DNA from: Streptomyces sp. NBC_01214
GTDB lineage: Bacteria > Actinomycetota > Actinomycetes > Streptomycetales > Streptomycetaceae
Reading direction: 5' to 3'
DNA: 64,000 nucleotides
NCBI RefSeq assembly: GCF_026340975.1
Contig: NZ_JAPEOS010000002.1
Span: forward strand, 204,501-268,500
Below the pieces are notes generated by a model that saw only the letters and a list, made by a program, of their open reading frames with translations, was not told the origin of the DNA and did no database searches. Both the position numbers and the translations under genes were made by a program. Of this stretch, positions 56,917-64,000 are shown piece by piece. Position 1 is the stretch's first letter; the number at the start of each line of letters is the position of its first letter.

Positions 56917-57001
56917 AGATCACCACTCATTGGGCTTCATGATCGTTCGTCAGGTGGTGGAGATCACAAACTCGGTGTTGTTACCCGTGTCGCAGATCAC
57001 A
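56917..57001 (+). repeat. Three AGATCAC direct repeats upstream of nuoA
   Basis: AGATCAC occurs at 56917-56923, 56961-56967 and 56994-57000 in the same orientation, the last two extended to AGATCACA. The spacing is 44 and 33 bases, not exactly helical. The function is unknown; activator binding is one option. Confidence 0.5.
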
Positions 57002-57013
57002 GACGAGCGGGCA

Positions 57014-57019
57014 TAAGAT
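57014..57019 (+). promoter_or_regulatory. Possible -10 box of the nuo promoter
   Basis: TAAGAT, with transcription expected to start near 57026. No clear -35 box lies 17-18 bases upstream, so an activator or alternative sigma factor may be needed. Confidence 0.4.
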
Positions 57020-57035
57020 GCGCACCAGTCCGGCT

Positions 57036-57051
57036 TGTGAACTGCCTCACA
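57036..57051 (+). promoter_or_regulatory. Rex-type operator upstream of nuoA
   Basis: TGTGAACTGCCTCACA matches the Rex consensus TGTGAA-N4-TTCACA at 11 of 12 fixed positions. It lies just after the predicted start point and 123 bases before nuoA, a good place to block transcription. Rex releases DNA when NADH rises. From memory, Rex controls respiratory genes including nuo in S. coelicolor. Confidence 0.72.
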
Positions 57052-57173
57052 TGCAAGCGCTTGATTCGGAAGCGTGATCTCCGCGAGGTGGTGCACACCC
57101 CCAGCTACCGCTGGGAGGTGCCCCCGGCCGGCAGCGGTCCAACGGTCAAGGACGACTGGAAGGAGCGAGGAGC

Positions 57174-57533
57174 GTGAATGCGTACGCGCCCATCCTCGTG
57201 CTCGGCGCCCTCGGCGCAGGGTTTGCGATCTTCTCCGTGGTCATGGCCACGCTGATCGGCCCAAAACGGTACAACCGGGCAAAGCTCGAAGCCTACGAGT
57301 GCGGCATCGAGCCGACGCCGATGCCGGCCGGCGGTGGCCGCTTCCCGATCAAGTACTACCTGACGGCGATGCTCTTCATCGTCTTCGACATCGAGGTTGT
57401 CTTCCTCTACCCCTGGGCCGTCACCTTCGACTCCCTGGGGATCTTCGGGCTCGTCGAGATGCTGCTCTTCGTGCTCACCGTCTTCGTCGCCTACGCCTAC
57501 GTGTGGCGCCGCGGCGGCCTGGAATGGGACTGA
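57174..57533 (+). CDS. nuoA: NADH-quinone oxidoreductase subunit A
   Basis: 119 residues from GTG 57174, GGAG in GAGGAGC just upstream. Three helices; family features are NRAKLEAYECGIEPTP and YYLTAMLFIVFDIEVVFLYP. A small membrane subunit of complex I at the junction with the quinone-binding arm. First gene of the nuo operon, with NuoB 15 bases later. Confidence 0.97.
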   Translation: MNAYAPILVLGALGAGFAIFSVVMATLIGPKRYNRAKLEAYECGIEPTPMPAGGGRFPIKYYLTAMLFIVFDIEVVFLYPWAVTFDSLGIFGLVEMLLFVLTVFVAYAYVWRRGGLEWD

Positions 57534-57548
57534 GGGGCTGAATTTTCC

Positions 57549-58103
57549 ATGGGACTGGAAGAGAAGCTGCCGAGCGGCTTCCTGCTGACCACCGTCGAAC
57601 AGGCCGCGGGATGGGTGCGCAAGTCGTCCGTCTTCCCGGCGACCTTCGGCCTGGCCTGCTGCGCCATCGAGATGATGACCACCGGAGCGGGCCGGTACGA
57701 CCTGGCCCGCTTCGGCATGGAGGTCTTCCGCGGCTCGCCGCGCCAGGCCGATCTGATGATCGTGGCCGGGCGGGTCAGCCAGAAGATGGCGCCGGTGCTG
57801 CGGCAGGTGTACGACCAGATGCCCGCTCCCAAATGGGTCATCTCCATGGGGGTTTGTGCATCTTCGGGCGGAATGTTCAACAACTACGCGATCGTCCAGG
57901 GCGTCGACCACATCGTCCCGGTGGACATCTACCTGCCCGGCTGCCCGCCGCGCCCCGAGATGCTGATGGACGCGATCCTCAAGCTCCACCAGAAGATCCA
58001 GGGCGGAAAGCTCGGCGTGAACCGGGAAGAAGCGGCCCGTGAGGCGGAGGAGGCGGCCCTCAAGGCCCTCCCCACCATCGAGATGAAGGGGCTGCTCCGG
58101 TGA
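57549..58103 (+). CDS. nuoB: NADH-quinone oxidoreductase subunit B
   Basis: 184 residues, GAGGGGC before the ATG. It binds the terminal iron-sulfur cluster N2: CCAIEMMTT with tandem cysteines, GVCASSGGMFNNY and YLPGCPPRPE supply the four ligands. It hands electrons to menaquinone in the membrane-adjacent chamber shared with NuoD. The C-terminal tail (residues 155-184) is Glu/Ala-rich. Its stop overlaps the nuoC start. Confidence 0.98.
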   Translation: MGLEEKLPSGFLLTTVEQAAGWVRKSSVFPATFGLACCAIEMMTTGAGRYDLARFGMEVFRGSPRQADLMIVAGRVSQKMAPVLRQVYDQMPAPKWVISMGVCASSGGMFNNYAIVQGVDHIVPVDIYLPGCPPRPEMLMDAILKLHQKIQGGKLGVNREEAAREAEEAALKALPTIEMKGLLR

Positions 58104-58819
58104 GCGAGACCCAAGAGCCGGAGAACGGCAGCAACGTCCCTGCGCCGCGCGACCAGGGCCCCGAGGTCATCGGCGTCCGCAAGGGCATGTTCGGTGCCGA
58201 GGGCGGTGGGGACACCAGCGGCTACGGCGGCCTCGTGCGGACCGTGGCCATGCCCGGCGCGACGAGCCGGCCGTACGGCTCCTACTTCGACGAGGTGGCC
58301 GACGAGCTCGAAGGCGCACTGGAGGAGCAGGACCTGGTCCCCGCGAACGCCATCGAGAAGACGGTGGTCGACCGGGGCGAGCTCACCTTCCACATCGCCC
58401 GCGAGCACCTCGTACGGGTCGCGCGCACCCTGCGCGACGACCCGGCCCTGCGCTTCGAGCTCTGCACCGGCGTCTCCGGCGTGCACTTCCCCGGGGACAA
58501 GGGCCGTGAGCTGCACGCCGTCTACCACCTGCGCTCGCTCACGCACGGCCGGATCCTGCGGCTGGAGGTGTCCGTCCCGGACGGGGACCCGCACGTCCCC
58601 TCGCTCGTCGCCGTCTACCCGACCAACGACTGGCACGAGCGCGAGACGTACGACTTCTTCGGCCTGGTCTTCGACGGGCACCCGGCCCTCACCCGGATCA
58701 TGATGCCGGACGACTGGCAGGGCTTCCCGCAGCGCAAGGACTACCCGCTCGGCGGCATCCCCGTCGAGTACAAGGGCGCCCAGATCCCGGCTCCCGACCA
58801 GCGGAGGTCGTACAGCTGA
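58100..58819 (+). CDS. nuoC: NADH-quinone oxidoreductase subunit C
   Basis: 239 residues from GTG 58100, overlapping the nuoB stop. The conserved 30-kDa-subunit signature ERETYDFFGLVFDGHPALTR and RIMMPDDWQGFPQRKDYPLG are intact. The first ~85 residues are an actinobacterial N-terminal extension. It is part of the hydrophilic arm, adjacent to NuoD. It shares one base with the nuoD start (TGATG). Confidence 0.97.
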   Translation: MSETQEPENGSNVPAPRDQGPEVIGVRKGMFGAEGGGDTSGYGGLVRTVAMPGATSRPYGSYFDEVADELEGALEEQDLVPANAIEKTVVDRGELTFHIAREHLVRVARTLRDDPALRFELCTGVSGVHFPGDKGRELHAVYHLRSLTHGRILRLEVSVPDGDPHVPSLVAVYPTNDWHERETYDFFGLVFDGHPALTRIMMPDDWQGFPQRKDYPLGGIPVEYKGAQIPAPDQRRSYS

Positions 58820-60159
58820 TGTCCCCCATCTCGAATGACGCAGAAAACCACGCCTCCGCGCGCGAAACGACCGAGGGCACCGTCTACACCGTCACCGGCG
58901 GTGACTGGGACGAGATCGTCCAGTCCGCGGCCAAGGCCGACGACGAGCGGATCGTCGTCAACATGGGTCCGCAGCACCCCTCCACCCACGGGGTACTGCG
59001 CCTGATCCTGGAGATCGACGGCGAGACGGTCACCGAGGCCCGCTGCGGCATCGGCTACCTGCACACCGGCATCGAGAAGAACCTCGAATTCCGGAACTGG
59101 ACGCAGGGCACCACCTTCGTGACGCGCATGGACTACCTGACGCCGTTCTTCAACGAGACGGCGTACTGCCTCGGCGTCGAGAAGCTGCTCGGCATCACCG
59201 ACCAGATCCCGGACCGCGCCACCGTCATCCGCGTCCTGCTGATGGAGCTCAACCGGCTCTCCTCCCACCTGGTGTGCATTGCCACCGGCGGCATGGAGCT
59301 GGGCGCGACCACGATCATGATCTACGGCTTCCGCGACCGCGAGCTGATCCTCGACATCTTCGAGCTGATCACCGGACTGCGCATGAACCACGCGTTCGTC
59401 CGCCCCGGCGGCCTCGCCCAGGACCTGCCCCCGGGCGCCGTCGACCAGCTGCGCGAGTTCATCAAGACCATGAAGAAGAACCTGCCGGAGTACGACAAGC
59501 TCGCCACCGGCAACCCCATCTTCAAGGCCCGCATGCAGGACGTCGGCTACCTCGACCTCACCGGCTGCATGGCGCTCGGCGCCACCGGCCCGATCCTGCG
59601 CTCCGCCGGCCTGCCGCACGACCTGCGCAAGTCGGACCCGTACTGCGGCTACGAGAACTACGAGTTCGACGTGCCGACCACCGAGACCTGCGACTCCTAC
59701 GGGCGGTTCCTGATCCGCCTGGAGGAGATGCGCCAGTCGCTGCGGATCGTCGAACAGTGCCTGGAGCGCCTGGAGCCGGGACCGGTGATGGTCGCCGACA
59801 AGAAGATCGCCTGGCCCGCGCAGCTCGCGATGGGCCCGGACGGTCTCGGCAACTCGCTCGACCACATCAGGAACATCATGGGCACCTCCATGGAGGCCCT
59901 CATCCACCACTTCAAGCTGGTGACCGAGGGCTTCCGGGTACCGTCCGGCCAGGCGTACGCGGCCGTCGAGTCCCCCAAGGGCGAGCTCGGCGTGCACGTC
60001 GTCTCCGACGGCGGCACCCGCCCCTACCGGGTCCACTTCCGCGACCCGTCCTTCACCAACCTGCAGGCCATGGCCGCGATGTGCGAGGGCGGCCAGGTCG
60101 CCGACGTCATCGTCGCCGTCGCCTCCATCGACCCCGTGATGGGAGGCGTCGACCGATGA
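58819..60159 (+). CDS. nuoD: NADH-quinone oxidoreductase subunit D
   Basis: 446 residues. The quinone-site subunit: VNMGPQHPSTHGVLRL supplies the His pair, and GYLHTGIEKNLE, LVCIATGGMELGA, RPGGLAQDLPPG and VESPKGELGVHVVSDGG follow. With NuoB it forms the menaquinone pocket. A Glu/Ala-rich N-terminal extension of ~35 residues precedes the core. Its last codons overlap nuoE (ATGA). Confidence 0.98.
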   Translation: MSPISNDAENHASARETTEGTVYTVTGGDWDEIVQSAAKADDERIVVNMGPQHPSTHGVLRLILEIDGETVTEARCGIGYLHTGIEKNLEFRNWTQGTTFVTRMDYLTPFFNETAYCLGVEKLLGITDQIPDRATVIRVLLMELNRLSSHLVCIATGGMELGATTIMIYGFRDRELILDIFELITGLRMNHAFVRPGGLAQDLPPGAVDQLREFIKTMKKNLPEYDKLATGNPIFKARMQDVGYLDLTGCMALGATGPILRSAGLPHDLRKSDPYCGYENYEFDVPTTETCDSYGRFLIRLEEMRQSLRIVEQCLERLEPGPVMVADKKIAWPAQLAMGPDGLGNSLDHIRNIMGTSMEALIHHFKLVTEGFRVPSGQAYAAVESPKGELGVHVVSDGGTRPYRVHFRDPSFTNLQAMAAMCEGGQVADVIVAVASIDPVMGGVDR

Positions 60160-60911
60160 CCGCCAGTCCTTCGAACCAAGGGGTCTCGCTGGGCATGCCC
60201 CAGCTGCCGGCCCCCGACTATCCGGCGGAGGTACGCGAGCGCCTCGAAGCCGACGCCAGGGAAGTCATCGCCCGCTACCCCGACAGCCGCTCCGCGCTGC
60301 TGCCGCTGCTGCACCTGACGCAGTCCGAGGAGGGCTACGTCTCGCGCACCGGCATCCGCTTCTGCGCCGAGGTACTGGGCCTGACCACCGCCGAGGTCAC
60401 GGCCGTGGCGACCTTCTACACGATGTACCGGCGGGGGCCCTCCGGCGACTACCAGGTCGGCGTCTGTACGAACACCCTGTGCGCGGTGATGGGCGGCGAC
60501 GCCATCTTCGAGGAGCTCAAGGAGCACCTCGGGGTCGGCAACAACGGGACCACCCCCGACGGCAAGGTCACCCTCGAACACATCGAGTGCAACGCGGCCT
60601 GCGACTACGCCCCCGTGGTGATGGTCAACTGGGAGTTCTTCGACAACCAGACCCCCCAGTCCGCCAAGGCCATGGTCGACGACCTGCTGGCCGGCCGCGA
60701 GGTCTCCCCGACCCGGGGCGCACCGCTGTGCACCTACAAGGAGACCGCCCGGATCCTGGCCGGCTTCCCGGACGAGCGCGAGGGCGCGGTCGAGGCGACC
60801 GGCGGTGCCGGCCCCGCCTCCCTGATCGGGCTGCGCATCGCCCGCGGCGAGTCCGCGCACACCCCGATCGTCCACCCGCGCGGCGAGGCCACCACTGAGG
60901 GAGGGGAGTGA
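60156..60911 (+). CDS. nuoE: NADH-quinone oxidoreductase subunit E
   Basis: 251 residues from ATG 60156; the longer open frame into nuoD is not used. The [2Fe-2S] N1a ligands are in GVCTNTLC and IECNAACDYAP, in a thioredoxin-like fold. FYTMYRR and ALLPLLHLTQSEEGYVS are family markers. The C-terminal ~50 residues are an actinobacterial extension. Its stop TGA shares its last base with the nuoF ATG (60911). Confidence 0.97.
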   Translation: MTASPSNQGVSLGMPQLPAPDYPAEVRERLEADAREVIARYPDSRSALLPLLHLTQSEEGYVSRTGIRFCAEVLGLTTAEVTAVATFYTMYRRGPSGDYQVGVCTNTLCAVMGGDAIFEELKEHLGVGNNGTTPDGKVTLEHIECNAACDYAPVVMVNWEFFDNQTPQSAKAMVDDLLAGREVSPTRGAPLCTYKETARILAGFPDEREGAVEATGGAGPASLIGLRIARGESAHTPIVHPRGEATTEGGE

Positions 60912-62296
60912 TGTCGGTGTCTTCCGAACTGAGCAACGGGGGCAATGGGAGCACCTCCCATCCGGAGGCCGGCGGCGGCACCAGCCCGGAGAAGCTCCTC
61001 GCCCCCGTGCTGTCCGCCTTCTGGGACGAGCCACGGTCGTGGACGCTGGAGACCTACCGGCGCCACGAGGGGTACGAGGGCCTGCGCAAGGCGCTCGCGA
61101 TGACCCCGGACGACCTCATCGCCTACGTGAAGGACTCGGGTCTGCGCGGACGCGGCGGCGCGGGCTTCCCCACCGGAATGAAGTGGCAATTCATCCCGCA
61201 GGGCGACGGAAAGCCGCACTACCTCGTCGTGAACGCGGACGAGTCGGAGCCGGGAACCTGCAAGGACATCCCCCTCCTCTTCGCCAACCCGCACTCCCTC
61301 ATCGAGGGAATGATCATCGCCTGCTACGCGATCCGCTCCGAGCACGCCTTCATCTACCTGCGCGGGGAGACGGTGCCCGTGCTGCGGCGCCTGCACGAGG
61401 CCGTGCGCGAGGCGTACGCGGCCGGATACCTCGGCAAGGACATCGACGGCACCGGGCGCAACCTCGACATCACGGTGCACGCGGGCGCGGGCGCGTACAT
61501 CTGCGGCGAGGAGACGGCGCTGCTCGACTCCCTCGAAGGCCGGCGCGGCCAGCCCCGGCTGCGTCCCCCCTTCCCCGCGGTCGAGGGGCTCTACGCGTGC
61601 CCCACTGTCGTCAACAACGTGGAGTCGATCGCCTCGGTTCCCGCGATCCTGAACAAGGGCAAGGACTGGTTCAAGTCGATGGGGACCGAGAAGTCCCCCG
61701 GCTTCACGCTGTACTCGCTCTCCGGGCACGTCGCCGGCCCCGGCCAGTACGAGGCCCCGCTCGGCATCACCCTGCGCCAGCTCCTCGACATGAGCGGCGG
61801 CATGCGCCCCGGGCACCGGCTGAAGTTCTGGACCCCGGGCGGATCCTCCACCCCGATGTTCACGGACGAGCACCTCGACGTCCCGCTCGACTACGAGGGC
61901 GTGGGCGCCGCCGGCTCGATGCTCGGCACCAAGGCCCTGCAGTGCTTCGACGAGACGACCTGCGTGGTGCGGGCCGTGACCCGGTGGACCGAGTTCTACG
62001 CCCACGAGTCCTGCGGCAAGTGCACCCCGTGCCGCGAGGGCACCTACTGGCTGGTCCAGCTGCTCCGCGACATCGAGGCCGGCCGGGGCGTCATGTCCGA
62101 CCTCGACAAGCTGAACGACATCGCCGACAACATCAACGGCAAGTCCTTCTGCGCGCTCGGCGACGGCGCGGCCAGCCCGATCTTCTCCTCGCTCAAGTAC
62201 TTCCGCGAGGAGTACGAGCAGCACATCACGGGCAAGGGCTGCCCCTTCGACCCCAGGAAGTCGACCCTCTGGGCCGACACGGAGGTGAACGCATGA
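60911..62296 (+). CDS. nuoF: NADH-quinone oxidoreductase subunit F
   Basis: 461 residues from ATG 60911, GAGGGGAG immediately upstream (GTG 60908 is possible). The NADH/FMN subunit: the FMN loop is GLRGRGGAGFPTGMKW, the nucleotide region is NADESEPGTCKD and GAGAYICGEETAL, and the N3 cluster ligands are in ESCGKCTPCREG plus a later Cys (SFCALGDGAA). An N-terminal Gly/Ser stretch precedes the fold. Its last codons overlap nuoG (ATGA). Confidence 0.98.
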   Translation: MSVSSELSNGGNGSTSHPEAGGGTSPEKLLAPVLSAFWDEPRSWTLETYRRHEGYEGLRKALAMTPDDLIAYVKDSGLRGRGGAGFPTGMKWQFIPQGDGKPHYLVVNADESEPGTCKDIPLLFANPHSLIEGMIIACYAIRSEHAFIYLRGETVPVLRRLHEAVREAYAAGYLGKDIDGTGRNLDITVHAGAGAYICGEETALLDSLEGRRGQPRLRPPFPAVEGLYACPTVVNNVESIASVPAILNKGKDWFKSMGTEKSPGFTLYSLSGHVAGPGQYEAPLGITLRQLLDMSGGMRPGHRLKFWTPGGSSTPMFTDEHLDVPLDYEGVGAAGSMLGTKALQCFDETTCVVRAVTRWTEFYAHESCGKCTPCREGTYWLVQLLRDIEAGRGVMSDLDKLNDIADNINGKSFCALGDGAASPIFSSLKYFREEYEQHITGKGCPFDPRKSTLWADTEVNA

Positions 62297-64000
62297 CCGT
62301 CACCACTCCAGCGGCCTCCGGGGGCGGAGCGGCGGTTCCACCGGAGAACACCGTCTCGCTGACCATCGACGGGGTCGAACTGACCGTGCCCAAGGGCACC
62401 CTCGTCATCCGGGCCGCCGAGCAGCTCGGCATCGAGATCCCCCGGTTCTGCGACCACCCCCTCCTCTCCCCGGCCGGCGCCTGCCGCCAGTGCATCGTCG
62501 AGGTCGAGGGCCAGCGCAAGCCGATGGCCTCCTGCACCATCACCTGCACCGACGGCATGGTCGTCAAGACCCAGCTGACCTCCGAGGTCGCCGACAAGGC
62601 CCAGCGCGGGGTGATGGAGCTGCTGCTCATCAACCACCCGCTGGACTGCCCGGTCTGCGACAAGGGCGGCGAGTGCCCACTGCAGAACCAGGCGATGTCG
62701 CACGGCAACGCCGAATCGCGGTTCGAGGGCAAGAAGCGCACCTACGAGAAGCCGGTCCCGATCTCCACCCAGGTGCTGCTGGACCGCGAGCGGTGCGTGC
62801 TGTGCGCGCGCTGCACCCGCTTCTCCAACGAGATCGCCGGCGACCCGATGATCGAGCTGCTGGAACGCGGCGCGCTCCAGCAGGTCGGCACCGGCGAGGG
62901 TGACCCCTTCGAGTCGTACTTCTCGGGCAACACCATCCAGATCTGCCCGGTCGGCGCCCTCACCTCGGCCGCCTACCGGTTCCGCTCCCGCCCCTTCGAC
63001 CTCGTCTCCTCCCCGAGCGTGTGCGAGCACTGCGCCGGCGGCTGCGCGACCCGCAGCGACCACCGGCGCGGCAAGGTGCTGCGCCGCCTCGCCGCCGAGG
63101 ACCCCGAGGTCAACGAGGAGTGGATCTGCGACAAGGGCCGCTTCGGGTTCCGCTACGCCCAGCGCCCCGACCGGCTGACCACCCCGCTGGTGCGCAGCGC
63201 CGCCGGGGTGCTGGAGCCGGCGAGCTGGCCCGAGGCACTGGAGGCCGCGGCGAACGGACTCGCCGCCGCGCGCGGCCGGGCCGGGGTGCTGACCGGCGGC
63301 CGGCTCACCGTCGAGGACGCCTACGCGTACGCCAAGTTCGCGCGGGTGGTGCTCGACACCAACGACATCGACTTCCGGGCCCGCGTGCACAGCGCGGAGG
63401 AGGCCGATTTCCTGGCCTCGGAGGTCGCCGGGCACGGGGTCGACCTCGGCGGGCAGTGGCTCTCGTACACCGCCCTGGAAGCCGCCCCCGCGGTGCTGCT
63501 CGTCGGCATCGAGGCGGAGGAGGAGGCGCCCGGCGTCTTCCTGCGGCTGCGCAAGGCCCACCGCAAGCGGGGGCAGCGGACCTTCTCCGTCGCCCCCTTC
63601 GCCACCCGCGGCCTGGAGAAGGCGGGCGGCACCCTGCTGGCCGCCGCCCCCGGCACCGAGCCCGAGTGGCTCGACGCGCTGGCCTCCCGGACGGGCCTGG
63701 AGACCGGGGGCGCCGCAGCCGCCGAGGCGCTGCGGCTGCCCGGCGCGGTCATCCTCGTCGGGGAGCGCCTCGCCGGGGTGCCCGGCGCGCTGACCGCAGC
63801 CGTACGGGCCGCCGGGGTCACCGGGGCCACCCTGGTGTGGATTCCGCGCCGGGCCGGTGAGCGGGCCGCCATCGAGGCGGGCGCGCTGCCGTCCCTGCTG
63901 CCCGGCGGCCGCCCCGCCACCGACCCGCGGGCCCGCGACGAGGTCGCCACCGCCTGGGGCCTGGACGAACTCCCGCACCGCTACGGCCGCGACACCGGCC
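62293..64000 (+). CDS. nuoG: NADH-quinone oxidoreductase subunit G (3' end outside window)
   Basis: 569 residues visible from ATG 62293, GGAGGTG upstream. The iron-sulfur domains are complete: [2Fe-2S] FCDHPLLSPAGACRQC, then the His-plus-Cys cluster HPLDCPVCDKGGECPLQ, then ERCVLCARCTRF with NTIQICPVGAL. A further Cys set, CEHCAGGCATRS and EEWICDKGRF, fits the extra N7 cluster. The molybdopterin-oxidoreductase-like domain follows and runs off the edge; that part is less conserved. The rest of nuo (H-N) should lie to the right. Confidence 0.97.
   Translation, partial: MTVTTPAASGGGAAVPPENTVSLTIDGVELTVPKGTLVIRAAEQLGIEIPRFCDHPLLSPAGACRQCIVEVEGQRKPMASCTITCTDGMVVKTQLTSEVADKAQRGVMELLLINHPLDCPVCDKGGECPLQNQAMSHGNAESRFEGKKRTYEKPVPISTQVLLDRERCVLCARCTRFSNEIAGDPMIELLERGALQQVGTGEGDPFESYFSGNTIQICPVGALTSAAYRFRSRPFDLVSSPSVCEHCAGGCATRSDHRRGKVLRRLAAEDPEVNEEWICDKGRFGFRYAQRPDRLTTPLVRSAAGVLEPASWPEALEAAANGLAAARGRAGVLTGGRLTVEDAYAYAKFARVVLDTNDIDFRARVHSAEEADFLASEVAGHGVDLGGQWLSYTALEAAPAVLLVGIEAEEEAPGVFLRLRKAHRKRGQRTFSVAPFATRGLEKAGGTLLAAAPGTEPEWLDALASRTGLETGGAAAAEALRLPGAVILVGERLAGVPGALTAAVRAAGVTGATLVWIPRRAGERAAIEAGALPSLLPGGRPATDPRARDEVATAWGLDELPHRYGRDTG

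Larger units (their letters stand above)
56287..57173. other. Long regulatory gap between nlpC-type gene and nuoA
   Basis: About 890 bases with no gene I can support. Open frames near 56600-56940 have no ribosome binding site and a base composition unlike coding DNA. It holds a hairpin AGCCCTC/GAGGGCT (56498-56516), three AGATCAC elements (56917, 56961, 56994), a TAAGAT -10-like box (57014-57019) and a Rex-type operator (57036-57051). All but the first lie on the nuoA side. Confidence 0.6.

Noticed and set aside
57037..57177. 46-codon frame (GTG start, Cys-x-x-Cys near the N-terminus) overlapping the nuoA start
   Set aside because: No ribosome binding site, and its start lies within the Rex-type operator. 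The overlap with nuoA (GTGA) is attractive, but the sequence resembles regulatory rather than coding DNA.
1..64000. tRNA, rRNA, CRISPR arrays, insertion sequences, attachment sites
   Set aside because: No clover-leaf, rRNA-like segment, regularly spaced repeat array, transposase frame or integrase was recognised. Decayed genes at 28-35 kb suggest past mobility but no element remains.

Overview
The window is high-GC actinobacterial DNA and almost certainly a core-chromosome segment of a Streptomyces species. The evidence is the strong G/C bias at third codon positions, frequent GTG starts, ATGA/GTGA/TTGA stop-start overlaps, several likely leaderless starts, a rare TTA codon of the bldA type, and the gene order (hemL, system II cytochrome c maturation, futalosine menaquinone genes, nuo operon). 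All identifications come from reading the sequence and from memory of the families; no database search was run.

Layout. 0-10 kb: end of an unknown gene, a Nudix hydrolase, a conserved unknown, hemL, a histidine phosphatase, a Tat-type lipoprotein with a polysaccharide-deacetylase fold, then a complete system II cytochrome c maturation set (TlpA/ResA-like thioredoxin, CcdA, ResB, CcsA/CcsB). 10-18 kb: a MarR regulator divergent from a cupin across a perfect inverted repeat, then the mqnL-unknown-mqnP operon, a rhomboid protease, mqnM, a 45-residue gene, an Lrp/AsnC regulator and mqnE. 18-20.6 kb: acetyltransferase, DUF4229 protein, then a cation symporter preceded by a promoter with a perfect palindrome and a 33-codon leader peptide ending in Cys-Cys. 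20.7-36.4 kb is an accessory zone: a SUKH/SMI1-like protein with a TTA codon, a four-gene type-VII-like lytic transglycosylase operon, an ABC exporter, three decayed genes, an acyl-CoA synthetase, a TAP-like protease and other scattered genes. 36.7-49 kb returns to core: a second lytic transglycosylase, a cold-shock gene with an attenuator-like leader, mqnA, a Ser/Thr kinase, mqnC, a shortened amidohydrolase-like protein, a LuxR-type protein, a DUF3152 metalloprotease, the menaquinone methyltransferase gene, glutaminase and a MenJ-like reductase. 49-54 kb: a MacAB-like export operon on the minus strand. 54-56.3 kb: secreted proteins and an NlpC/P60 hydrolase. 57.2-64 kb: nuoABCDEF and the first 1.7 kb of nuoG.

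The core genes form a respiration theme. Haem precursor synthesis (hemL), cytochrome c assembly, menaquinone synthesis by the futalosine route (mqnA, C, E, L, P, M and the final methyltransferase, with a candidate side-chain reductase) and NADH:menaquinone oxidoreductase (nuo) all lie here. A near-perfect Rex operator upstream of nuoA would link the last of these to the NADH/NAD+ ratio. mqnB and mqnD are not in the window.

The most interesting less-described material is the minus-strand operon at 22675-25157. It encodes a WXG-like partner, a protein with a type-VII-like helical N-terminus fused to a lytic-transglycosylase-like domain, and two tandem small membrane paralogues that could be immunity proteins. 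Next is the symporter leader region at 19003-19156, which suggests cysteine-responsive control of a cystine-type transporter. The cold-shock leader hairpin followed by a T-rich tract (38881-38910) is third.
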